Source of the DNA: CBDDEC01 sp965226785
GTDB taxonomy: Bacteria; Chloroflexota; Dehalococcoidia; UBA2979
NCBI GenBank assembly: GCA_965226785.1
Contig: CBDDEC010000002.1
Span: 372,001 to 436,000, forward strand
Length of the DNA: 64,000 nucleotides
Reading direction: 5' to 3'
The notes beneath the pieces were generated by a model. That model worked only from the letters and a program-made list of their open reading frames with translations. It made no database searches and was not told the origin of the DNA. The first letter of the stretch is position 1. Every line of letters starts with the position of its first letter. Positions 35,384 through 42,396 of the stretch are shown in pieces. A program made the position numbers and the translations under genes.

Positions 35384-35878
35384 ATGACCGTGACCGCGTT
35401 TCCGATGCTGGTTGACCACACCTACTGGGCGCTCGACCGCGTCCTCGACCAGCTCGCGCACGTCGACCCGGCGGCGCTCGACGCCGACCCACCGGCGGCC
35501 GGCATGCACGACGCTCGCAGCACGTTTCGTCACACGTACGGCTACGACCGCTTCTGGATCCCCCAGATCGTTCCGGGCCTGGAAGAGCCGACCCCGCCAC
35601 CCGATGACCTCGCTGAGCTGCGCGCAATCTGGGAGCCGACACGGCAGGCGCTGCGCGACTTCCTCGACAGCGCCAACGACGAGGTGCTGCCCACGCGCGT
35701 CGAGGTGCAGGACAACGAAGGCGAGACGTTCCGCCCGCGCGTGAGCGATGTGCTCACGCAGTTCGTCCAGCACCACTCGCAGCACCGCGCTGAGCTGGCC
35801 GTGATGGCCACCGTCAACGGCCACAGCCCTGGCGAGCTCGACGTCTGGGACTACCTCGAGCACCTCGAGGGCGCATAG
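35384..35878 (+). CDS. DinB-fold protein (164 aa)
   Basis: A 164-residue DinB-superfamily protein. Metal ligands are likely in LVDHTYWALDRVLDQL (first helix), TFRHTYGYDRFW and the terminal HHSQHRAELAVMA, the common YxRxxxxH...HxxxH pattern of the YjoA/DinB type. The start at 35384 is chosen because GGGGGGC precedes it. It is followed 2 nt later by the DUF2164 gene, so the two are co-transcribed. Function unknown. Confidence 0.8.
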   Translation: MTVTAFPMLVDHTYWALDRVLDQLAHVDPAALDADPPAAGMHDARSTFRHTYGYDRFWIPQIVPGLEEPTPPPDDLAELRAIWEPTRQALRDFLDSANDEVLPTRVEVQDNEGETFRPRVSDVLTQFVQHHSQHRAELAVMATVNGHSPGELDVWDYLEHLEGA

Positions 35879-35880
35879 CG

Positions 35881-36168
35881 ATGGCGGAGATCGAGCTTTC
35901 GCGCGAACAACGCCGAGGGGCCATCGCAGCGATCCAGCGCTATTACGAGGAGGAGCGCGGCGAGTCGGTCGGAGAACTCGCCGCAATGCTGTTCCTCGAC
36001 TTCCTCGTCGAGGAAATCGGGGAGATCTTCTACAACAAGGGGGTCGACGACGCGCAGGTCTTGCTGCGGCGGCAATGGAGCGCACTCGACGACGAACTCG
36101 AGGTGATCAAGATGCCCGTGCGCCGGCCCTCGACCGTGTCCGCAGACGACGACGAGGACGAGGGCTAG
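35881..36168 (+). CDS. DUF2164 family protein
   Basis: A 95-residue protein matching the uncharacterised DUF2164 family: ELSREQRRGAIAAIQRYYEEE, FLVEEIGEIFYNKGVDDAQ and a short acidic tail. Full length for the family, mostly helical and soluble. Begins 2 nt after the DinB stop. Its stop shares the tetranucleotide CTAG with the stop of the convergent envelope-protein gene, giving a 4-nt overlap. Confidence 0.85.
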   Translation: MAEIELSREQRRGAIAAIQRYYEEERGESVGELAAMLFLDFLVEEIGEIFYNKGVDDAQVLLRRQWSALDDELEVIKMPVRRPSTVSADDDEDEG

Positions 36169-36977
36169 CCGACCCGCTCGCCCGTCACGTCGCTGGCACT
36201 ACCGGGGCAGCTGCCGCCCGGACCGACCCAGGTCCAGGCCTCGGCGCCAACCATCGTCCACGTCACCGGGTCGACCTCGAGGGTGAATGACGCGGTTGTG
36301 GTCCCGTTGTCTTCGGCGCGGGTGCCGTTGAACGTCACGGTCGTGCCGTCGAGCATGCCCGGCCAGCTGTTGCGACTGGTCGTACCGAACCCGAAGACCG
36401 TCAGCGTCGTCCCGTCCTGCGCGATCGTGGCGTTGTGCACACCGGAGTCGCCACTCACGCCGGCACAGGCGCCGGTGGTGATCGTGTTGACGACCACGAT
36501 GTCCCAGCGCCCGCTGATGTCGAGGACCACCGGCGCGGTTGGCGTCGGGCTGGGCGTTGCGGTCGGACTGGCGGTCGGGCTGCCACTCGGACTGGCGGTC
36601 GCGCTCGGCGTTGGAGTCGCTGTCGATCGCCGGGGCGCCGGATCAGACCGAGGTCCCTCCGTGGCAGTCGCTGTCGGCATCGCGGCGGGCGTGATAGTGG
36701 CGATCGCCCCTCGTCCGCCCCGGGGCGTACTGGTGGTCCTGGGGGTCGACGTGGGCGCAGGCGTCGAGCTGGGTGTTTCGCGCTCGACGGCCTTCGTCGG
36801 GGTGGCAGCCACCTTCGGATCTTCGTCACCGCCACCGCCGGTGAACGCGACGACAAGCACGATGATCACGACAACGGCGCCCGCGGCGCCGAGGAACCAC
36901 CAGATGAGGAAGCGTCGCCGTCGCCGGCGCTCCTCCGCCTCCTCGGGCGGCTGGGAATCAGGATCGCGGTTGGACAT
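36165..36977 (-). CDS. Membrane-anchored protein with Thr/Pro linker
   Basis: A 270-residue protein. The N-terminus is charged (DSQPPEEAEERRRRRR), followed by one hydrophobic anchor (about 23-45). A long Thr/Pro/Ala linker (about 55-150) and a C-terminal beta-rich domain of about 115 residues beginning VVLDISGRWDIVVVNT follow, with several Gly/Thr turns and two cysteines. It is probably anchored in the membrane with the C-terminal domain outside. The domain resembles a lipocalin-like small barrel, but no family can be named. The linker composition is typical of Chloroflexota. Confidence 0.7.
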   Translation of the reverse strand: MSNRDPDSQPPEEAEERRRRRRFLIWWFLGAAGAVVVIIVLVVAFTGGGGDEDPKVAATPTKAVERETPSSTPAPTSTPRTTSTPRGGRGAIATITPAAMPTATATEGPRSDPAPRRSTATPTPSATASPSGSPTASPTATPSPTPTAPVVLDISGRWDIVVVNTITTGACAGVSGDSGVHNATIAQDGTTLTVFGFGTTSRNSWPGMLDGTTVTFNGTRAEDNGTTTASFTLEVDPVTWTMVGAEAWTWVGPGGSCPGSASDVTGERVG

Positions 36978-37098
36978 GTCCGTCCCGCTGGACCCCTACG
37001 AGCCGCCGGCGTCCGGCGGACGCGACGCGGCTTCGCCGCACCCTACGATGCGGCAGGCGGGGGCGGCAACGGACAAGAGGCTGTAAGTGTGGGCGCTG

Positions 37099-37248
37099 CT
37101 ACCCGAGGACGCTCTCGTTCAGCAGCGAACGCATCCAGGTGACACCTTCTGGAACGGTCTCGAACTCGCCCTGGATGAAGCCGGACATGGCGAGGATGCC
37201 GAGCCCGAGCAGGGCCATGCCACCCGCCAACAGCAGCAGGACCTTCAT
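37099..37248 (-). CDS. Small single-pass membrane protein (49 aa), translationally coupled
   Basis: A 49-residue protein too short for usual gene calling. It opens MKVLLLLAGGMALLGLGILA, one clear membrane or signal segment, and ends with a hydrophilic stretch (GEFETVPEGVTWMRSLL). Its ATG overlaps the TGA of the upstream small gene in the sequence ATGA, which indicates translational coupling; there is no independent ribosome site. Function unknown, probably acting with the upstream 56-residue protein. Confidence 0.6.
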   Translation of the reverse strand: MKVLLLLAGGMALLGLGILAMSGFIQGEFETVPEGVTWMRSLLNESVLG

Positions 37249-37415
37249 GGTCGGGTCGGCTCCATGAGGCGTGCCATGCGGCGCGAGACGATCGCGTTCA
37301 CCTTCGGCGATGCCTGCGGAGCGGCGTCACGCTCCTCGTCGTCCTCGACGGCGACGGCGTCCGGGATCGTGATGTTCCGGGCCCCGGTGACGGCTGCCTG
37401 AAGTTCCTGGTCCAT
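37245..37415 (-). CDS. Small soluble protein (56 aa), coupled to the next gene
   Basis: A 56-residue protein with an acidic middle (AVAVEDDEERDAAPQAS) and a basic C-terminus (VNAIVSRRMARLMEP). The start ATG at 37415 is preceded by GAGAGGAGCGC, a good ribosome site. The stop TGA overlaps the start of the 49-residue membrane peptide (ATGA). I do not recognise it. The strict overlap and good codon use make this pair more credible than chance. Confidence 0.55.
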   Translation of the reverse strand: MDQELQAAVTGARNITIPDAVAVEDDEERDAAPQASPKVNAIVSRRMARLMEPTRP

Positions 37416-37520
37416 GATGCGCTCCTCTCGCGAGGCCGGGTGGCTGCTACACCCTGTTGATGGCGCGGACCATAGGACGCGTTGCGGCCCGCGTCGACGA
37501 ATGTATTAGAAACCTCCTGA

Positions 37521-37558
37521 CGCGATAGAAACACCACGTTTAGGGGGTTTCGATCGCG
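37521..37558. repeat. Imperfect inverted repeat (15-nt arms, 8-nt loop)
   Basis: The arms 37521-37535 (CGCGATAGAAACACC) and 37544-37558 (GGGGTTTCGATCGCG) pair at 13 of 15 positions around ACGTTTAG. It lies in the unusually AT-rich gap between the ABM gene and the coupled small genes. No U-tract follows on either strand, so a protein-binding operator fits as well as a hairpin terminator. Confidence 0.5.
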
Positions 37559-37619
37559 AACAGGAGAGCTCTAACCATGAAAGAGACCCGAACAACGCGC
37601 TCAGTAGCGTCGGTTGGGG

Positions 37620-37913
37620 TCAGTTCTCCGAGAGAGACACGACGTCGCCATCATTCCACTCCGGGTCGCCCTCGAGGAGTTCGCGCAGCTGCATGAAGCG
37701 CTCGTTCTGCTCCGGGCTCTCGGCATTGGCCCGGTAGGACGCCTCGTCCGCGAAGCGGGTCGCCATCATGTAGCGGCGATCGCCATCGCGCAGTCGGTAC
37801 ACGGCCGAGGAGACGTGTCTCGGCACGTTCGCCGACTCGAAGGCCATCATCACTGCGACGAGCTGATCCTCGGCGCCTTCCTTGATCGTGAAGCTTGCGA
37901 CGGTCCCGAACAT
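37620..37913 (-). CDS. Antibiotic-biosynthesis-monooxygenase (ABM) domain protein
   Basis: A 97-residue ferredoxin-like dimeric alpha/beta-barrel protein. It opens MFGTVASFTIKEGAEDQLVA, with the central RRYMMATRFADEASYRANAE and the conserved final helix. Members are small monooxygenases or stress proteins such as YgiN; no cofactor is needed in some. ATG at 37913 is preferred over the longer frame to 37940 because GGGAGGGAACG precedes it. Standing alone. Substrate unknown. Confidence 0.75.
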   Translation of the reverse strand: MFGTVASFTIKEGAEDQLVAVMMAFESANVPRHVSSAVYRLRDGDRRYMMATRFADEASYRANAESPEQNERFMQLRELLEGDPEWNDGDVVSLSEN

Positions 37914-38021
37914 GAGCGTTCCCTCCCAGAGCTCGGCCACCGTAGAGGGTGGTGGCTCGCGCGCGGCGATTGTCCGCCGTTCACCACAGACGTCAAGTGG
38001 CGACCCCGGGACTGCCCTCGC

Positions 38022-38900
38022 TCAGCGCGACAGGCCATCGAGGAGCGCGTGCGCATTGGCCCGCATGAGCTCGGCGTACGTCGCCACGTCTCCGCCGAGC
38101 GTTGAGTACAGGCTCGCCACGTCAACGTTCGTCTCCTCGGCGACGACAGCGAGGATCGACGAGCTGAACTGCGGCTCGCGGTACACGGTCCGAACCGCGC
38201 TCGCCTCGACCGCCGCGATCACATCGGCGACCGCGGCGGCGCTCGGATCCTGATTCGGGTTCGCAGGCACGACGCTCGCCACGATCTCGAATCCGTACTC
38301 GGTGGCCATATATCCGAAGGCATCGTGAAACACGACGATCCGTCGCTCGTCTGGGGCGAGCCCCTCGAGGATCGCGCGAACCTCGGCGTCTAGCGCCTCC
38401 AGCTCGGCGACGAGTGACGTGGCGCGAGCGCGGTAGCCCGCGGCGTGCTCGCCATCGCGAAGTACGAGGGCGTCGCGAATCGCCTCGACGTAGCTGATCG
38501 CGTTGGGGACCGCGAGCCAGAGGTGAGGGTCGCCATGGTCGGCGTCGAGGCCCGCCGAAACCTCGACGATGTCCGCGTCGCCGGTCACGTTCTCCTCGAT
38601 CAGATCGAGCAGCGACGCCTCAAGCCGGAAGCCGTTGACCAGGACCAGGTCCGCGCCCGCGATTTCCCGCGCGACGCTGGGCGAGGGCTCAAAGGAGTGC
38701 AGATCAACGCCGGCTGGGATCAGCGCCCGCACCTCGGCGTCGGGCCCGGCGACGCGCTCCGCGAACTCGGCGATCACGCCGGTGGACGCGACCACGCGCA
38801 GCGCCAGCGCGTCCTCGGACGGTTCGCCATCGCCACAGGCGGCCGCGGCCAGCGCGAACAGCAGTAGAGGGGCGAGGAGGTAACTGAGCCTCGGTCTCAT
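38022..38900 (-). CDS. Metal ABC transporter substrate-binding lipoprotein (ZnuA/TroA-like)
   Basis: A 292-residue solute-binding protein of the cluster A-I (zinc/manganese) family. The leader is hydrophobic with a lipobox ending AAAAC (Cys near residue 22). Metal ligands expected for the family are seen: His in VDLHSFEPSPS, His in DPHLWLAVPN, His in VFHDAFGYMATEYG, and Asp in GGDVATYAELM. There is no His-rich loop. Zinc or manganese uptake is likely. No permease or ATPase gene is next to it in this window, and the upstream region shows no clear Zur or MntR box. Start ATG at 38900. Confidence 0.85.
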   Translation of the reverse strand: MRPRLSYLLAPLLLFALAAAACGDGEPSEDALALRVVASTGVIAEFAERVAGPDAEVRALIPAGVDLHSFEPSPSVAREIAGADLVLVNGFRLEASLLDLIEENVTGDADIVEVSAGLDADHGDPHLWLAVPNAISYVEAIRDALVLRDGEHAAGYRARATSLVAELEALDAEVRAILEGLAPDERRIVVFHDAFGYMATEYGFEIVASVVPANPNQDPSAAAVADVIAAVEASAVRTVYREPQFSSSILAVVAEETNVDVASLYSTLGGDVATYAELMRANAHALLDGLSR

Positions 38901-39000
38901 GACGGCGTGACGATACTCAGTCTCAACGGAACGGGTCAAGATGAACGGCGGCCTGCAAGCCCCGCTGGTGTCGACGTGATCAATGCCGGATGGTTCCAGC

Positions 39001-39894
39001 TTAGGCCGGCGTGCGGTTCACGGACCACTCGGCCGGAGTCGCTTTTGCTACATCACTGAAGTTCGCGCAGGTGAGCTCTAGGCCGAGCAGGTCACCGAGC
39101 CGCGCCAGCCCAGGGTCGAACTCCGACTCCAAGTACGCCAGATCTTCGGCGCTGGGAGTAGACGGCCGCTCTTTTACTTGCCAATGCCCCCTGATTCGCC
39201 GTCTCAGCGGACTTGGCAGCAAGACTCGGGCGACTTTCAGCACGCCCGGTGAGCGTGACACGAGATCGACTAGGCGGCTCCGCTTGAGGCGTTCACTCGA
39301 GATGTTCGCAACTAGGTCGTGTTCCCACTCGGGCGTCCCCTGGTACCCCAGGAACTGGCAGACCCGAGCAAACTCGGCGTCCGGACTACCAACGAGCCGC
39401 TCAAAGAACACCGGTAAGATCTGCTCAGGCTTGAAGCGCTCGAGGTAGGGCTCAAGCTGCCAGTCGTACCGGCTGGACTCGACCAAGATCGGATGGAGCC
39501 TGATCGCGTCTGAGATCGGCTCTGAGAGCCAGCCATTGGTCCAACGGAAATGGTACGCGGAGACCAACCGCTCGATGGGGTGGCGCATCACGTAAATCAG
39601 TCGCGCGTCGTCTGAGAGCACCCGGTGCATTCGCTCAGCGGAGTTCGGGTTCTCTGTGCGTACGGTGTACTGAGGACTCGCCTCTCCGCACAGGTCGCCG
39701 TGCGAGGCAGGGGCGAACAGCGATTGATACCACTCGATGCCGCGCTCCCAGTTCGCGTCATCACTGAAGAATGCCGGCTCCTTCTCCCGCGTCATGAAGA
39801 TGCCAGGCTGACGTTCAAGTTGGTAGTGGAGCGTGGTTGTCGCCGCCTTCGGGGCGCCGAGCACGATGAAGTCTGGGAGCCGACCGCCACTCAT
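39001..39894 (-). CDS. Sulfotransferase domain protein
   Basis: A 297-residue PAPS-dependent sulfotransferase. The 5'-phosphosulfate loop is FIVLGAPKAATTTLHYQL (about 9-26), and the 3'-phosphate segment is RLIYVMRHPIERLVSAYHF (about 110-128). The catalytic acid/base residues lie in the usual TREKEPAFF region. It resembles bacterial sulfotransferases acting on carbohydrates or lipids (heparan-type fold). Start ATG at 39894 follows GGAGAGGATGG. Stands alone; two further sulfotransferases and a CysN fragment lie later in the window. Confidence 0.85.
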   Translation of the reverse strand: MSGGRLPDFIVLGAPKAATTTLHYQLERQPGIFMTREKEPAFFSDDANWERGIEWYQSLFAPASHGDLCGEASPQYTVRTENPNSAERMHRVLSDDARLIYVMRHPIERLVSAYHFRWTNGWLSEPISDAIRLHPILVESSRYDWQLEPYLERFKPEQILPVFFERLVGSPDAEFARVCQFLGYQGTPEWEHDLVANISSERLKRSRLVDLVSRSPGVLKVARVLLPSPLRRRIRGHWQVKERPSTPSAEDLAYLESEFDPGLARLGDLLGLELTCANFSDVAKATPAEWSVNRTPA

Positions 39895-40011
39895 TTCGCC
39901 ATCCTCTCCACGACGAGCGCGCGCCACACCTCGCGGCCCAGACCGAACTCGGTCGAAACGGCGAGCCGCCGTCAATGGCCCAGCCCCAACGGTTCTACAA
40001 GTTTATTGAAT

Positions 40012-40046
40012 GCCAGGGTCATTTTGTTCCGCGAACCGACCCTGGC
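40012..40046. repeat. Perfect 9-bp inverted repeat with nested stem in the loop
   Basis: GCCAGGGTC (40012-40020) and GACCCTGGC (40038-40046) are exact complements. The 17-nt loop holds GTTC-CGC-GAAC, a second small stem. It lies between the divergent sulfotransferase and LLM genes, in an AT-rich stretch, so a regulatory site or mRNA-leader hairpin is more likely than a terminator. Confidence 0.45.
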
Positions 40047-40132
40047 GACCTCCGCCAATTCCCTCCGGGCCGCTTCGATTGCTAGGGTGCGCGAGGCCGG
40101 GCGTGTTTAAGGACCGACGCGAGGGGGCGTAG

Positions 40133-41095
40133 ATGCAGGCGGGGGTGTTGCAGTTCTTCTCGTGGCCTGAGCGGCGCGTCTCGCTGGAGACGGTCTACGA
40201 GCGCGCCTTCGATCGCATCGAGATCATGGACCAGACCGGCTACGACTGCGTCTGGCTCGCCGAGCACCACTTCAACACCTATAGCGTCTGCCCCTCCGTG
40301 CACCTCATGGCCTCGCAGGTGGCCGCGCGCACGGAGCGGCTGCGCATCGGCACGGCGGTCACCCTGGCCGCGTTCTATCACCCGCTCCGCATCGCCGAGG
40401 AGGTGGCGCTGCTCGACATCTTCTCGGGCGGACGCGTGAACTGGGGCGCCGGTCGCGGCTTCGACCAGACGGAGTTCGACGCGTTCGACGTGCCCGTCGA
40501 GGAGAGCAAGGCGCGCTTCCGCGAGAACGTCGAGATCGTCCTCGAGGCCTGGAACCAGGACCGCGTGACCTTCGACGGCGAGTTCTGGCAATTCGACGAC
40601 GTGGAGGTGCTACCGAAGCCGAAGCAGCAGCCCCATCCCCCGTTCTGGGTCGCTGCCACCTCGGAGGACGCGATCGAGTGGGCCGGGTCAAAGGGCTACT
40701 CGATCCTCATGGACCCCCACGCCTCGCACGCAGAGATTGGCCGCAAGCGCCAGTTCTTCGCGGACACGCTGGCCGCGAACGGACACTCGATCGAGGGCCG
40801 CACGCTGCCGATGGCGCGGCTGCTGGCGATCGCAGAGACCGATGAGGAAGCGAAGGAGGTCGCCCGCGCCGGCGCGCGGTGGACCGTCGGCTCATACGCC
40901 CCTGGCCGGGACGATGACGTCGACCCGGTCGAGCGTTACGTCAACGATGTCGTGATCTACGGCTCGGCCGACCGGGTCGTCGACGAGCTGCAGCGCCTCG
41001 AGGAGGAGATCAGGCTCGACTACATCCTCTGCTCGCCGCTCAGCCACGAGACGTTCATGCGCTTCACGGAGGACGTGCTGCCGCGCGTCAGCTAG
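40133..41095 (+). CDS. LLM class flavin-dependent oxidoreductase
   Basis: A 320-residue luciferase-like oxidoreductase. It opens MQAGVLQFFSWPERR and contains YDCVWLAEHHFNTYSVCPS, LRIGTAVTLAAFYHPLRIAEEVALLD split around the barrel turns, FSGGRVNWGAGRGFDQTEF and PKPKQQPHPPFWVAATS. Close in layout to the other LLM enzymes in the window. FMN or F420 cannot be decided. Start ATG at 40133 follows GAGGGGGCG. Its stop shares CTAG with the stop of the convergent GNAT gene. Confidence 0.85.
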   Translation: MQAGVLQFFSWPERRVSLETVYERAFDRIEIMDQTGYDCVWLAEHHFNTYSVCPSVHLMASQVAARTERLRIGTAVTLAAFYHPLRIAEEVALLDIFSGGRVNWGAGRGFDQTEFDAFDVPVEESKARFRENVEIVLEAWNQDRVTFDGEFWQFDDVEVLPKPKQQPHPPFWVAATSEDAIEWAGSKGYSILMDPHASHAEIGRKRQFFADTLAANGHSIEGRTLPMARLLAIAETDEEAKEVARAGARWTVGSYAPGRDDDVDPVERYVNDVVIYGSADRVVDELQRLEEEIRLDYILCSPLSHETFMRFTEDVLPRVS

Positions 41096-41646
41096 CCAGC
41101 CGCCCACTCGCCCTCGATGGCCACGTAACGCGCCAGGTCGAGGTATCGACCGTTGATCAGCTCCGCCCCACGCTCGACCCCCTCGAGCGTGAACCCGAGC
41201 CGCTCGGCGATCGCGCGACTGCGTGCGTTGCCGATCGCTGCCCGGATCACCTGCCGGTGCAACCCCAGCACGCCGAATCCCTGCTCGACGAGCGTGCGTG
41301 CCGCACGCGTCATCACGCCTGAGCCACCTCGATCGGCGGAGAGCCAGTACCCGAGCTCGCCCTGATGGTGCAGCCCGTCGAGGGTGTTGTAGCCCAGCAC
41401 GCCGACGAGCTCGTCGCCATCAGCCAGCGCCAGCGACAACCCCGTCCCGGCCTCGTACTGGGCGCGGCAGCCCTCGATGAACCCGCGCTTGCCGCCGACA
41501 CTGTGGTCCAGATCCACCCAGCCGAGCCATTCGCGCAGGTGGTCGAGGTTCCGATCGACGAGGTCGTGCAGCGCCGCCGCGTCGTCGAGCACGAACGGGC
41601 GCAACACCAGCGCGCCCTCGACCTCAATCGTCACAGGTTCAGCCAT
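41092..41646 (-). CDS. GNAT acetyltransferase (RimJ/RimL type)
   Basis: A 184-residue GNAT-family N-acetyltransferase. It opens with LVLRPFVLDDAAALHDLVDRN, has the middle strands ELVGVLGYNTLDG and ELGYWLSADRGGSGVMTRAART (acetyl-CoA loop QxxGxG-like), and the typical end AIGNARSRAIAERLGFTLEG. RimJ/RimL-type enzymes acetylate protein N-termini or small amines. Start ATG at 41646. Convergent with the LLM gene, sharing a CTAG stop overlap. Confidence 0.85.
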   Translation of the reverse strand: MAEPVTIEVEGALVLRPFVLDDAAALHDLVDRNLDHLREWLGWVDLDHSVGGKRGFIEGCRAQYEAGTGLSLALADGDELVGVLGYNTLDGLHHQGELGYWLSADRGGSGVMTRAARTLVEQGFGVLGLHRQVIRAAIGNARSRAIAERLGFTLEGVERGAELINGRYLDLARYVAIEGEWAAG

Positions 41647-41696
41647 CCCCGGGACCTCGACTGCCCGCGCAGCGTTGTGCGCAGGTGCCAGGCGCG

Positions 41697-42278
41697 TCAA
41701 GCGTCGAGAGCGAGGAATAGCGCAGCTACGCCGAAGAGGACGAACGCGGCCGCCGAGGTGCGGGCGATCGCCGCCGCCGAGGCGAGCCGGCGCAGGCGGT
41801 CACCGAGCAGCACAGCGGCGCTGTCGACGAGGGCGAAGCTGAGCGTCCCGCCTGCCCACACGCCGAACCTGAAGGCCGGGCTGAGGCCGGAGATCGAGAG
41901 CACAGCCAGCTGCGTCTTGTCGCCGAACTCGGACAGCACGATGGCGCCCGTGATGGCCAGCACGGTGAGCCACACAGCCCGCCCGTTCGCGGGCGCGGCG
42001 TCCAGGTCGTCGTCGTCGTCCGCGTTGAACCACGTCCAGATGCCGAAGCCGATGAAGAGGAGCCCCGCAACGGCGGCGATCAACGACCGCGGCAGCAGGG
42101 CGTCCATAGCGCCACCCGCCACGACCGCCAACGCCATCACGATCCCGGCGGCAATCGTGACGGCCACGATCACCAACCAGGCGCGGTAGCGACCGCCCAG
42201 GGTGAGCGCGAGCAACATCGACTTGTCGCCCAGCTCGCTGACGAAGACCAGCAGGAAGGCGGAGGCGAACGCGGTCAC
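41697..42278 (-). CDS. TMEM165/GDT1 (UPF0016) family cation transporter
   Basis: A 193-residue membrane protein with six hydrophobic segments and the two family signatures, VSELGDKSML (about 13-22) and LSEFGDKTQLA (about 110-120), separated by an acidic loop DADDDDDLD. UPF0016 proteins exchange Mn or Ca across membranes; bacterial members export manganese. The start is taken at GTG 42278; an upstream in-frame ATG would add residues over a terminator and is less likely. Confidence 0.85.
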   Translation of the reverse strand: MTAFASAFLLVFVSELGDKSMLLALTLGGRYRAWLVIVAVTIAAGIVMALAVVAGGAMDALLPRSLIAAVAGLLFIGFGIWTWFNADDDDDLDAAPANGRAVWLTVLAITGAIVLSEFGDKTQLAVLSISGLSPAFRFGVWAGGTLSFALVDSAAVLLGDRLRRLASAAAIARTSAAAFVLFGVAALFLALDA

Positions 42279-42334
42279 GCCACCATTCTCGCGCCGATGA
42301 TCCTCGACCGACAGCGTTCGACGCCGCGACCCAC

Positions 42335-42372
42335 ACAAGAAAGTGGGGCGGCCTGGCGGCCGCCGCCCCACT
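42335..42372 (-). terminator. Rho-independent terminator of the surface-protein gene
   Basis: On the minus strand, AGTGGGGCGGC (arm 42372-42362) and GCCGCCCCACT (arm 42352-42342) are exact complements around a 9-nt loop. They are followed by TTTCTTGTG. It lies 25 nt after the stop at 42397, where a terminator for the surface protein gene is expected. Confidence 0.7.
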
Positions 42373-42396
42373 GTTACTCAGAACCATGCTCTCTGC

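Noticed and set aside
37521..37558. Inverted repeat as a terminator of the ABM gene
   Set aside because: No U-tract after the stem on the minus strand.
37577..37696. 39-codon plus-strand frame with a good AGGAGAG site
   Set aside because: It overlaps the 3' end of the ABM gene in antisense and its product is an Arg/Ser-rich low-complexity peptide; probably chance.
38890..39000. Zur/MntR operator before the metal-binding lipoprotein gene
   Set aside because: No convincing palindrome of either class could be found by eye.
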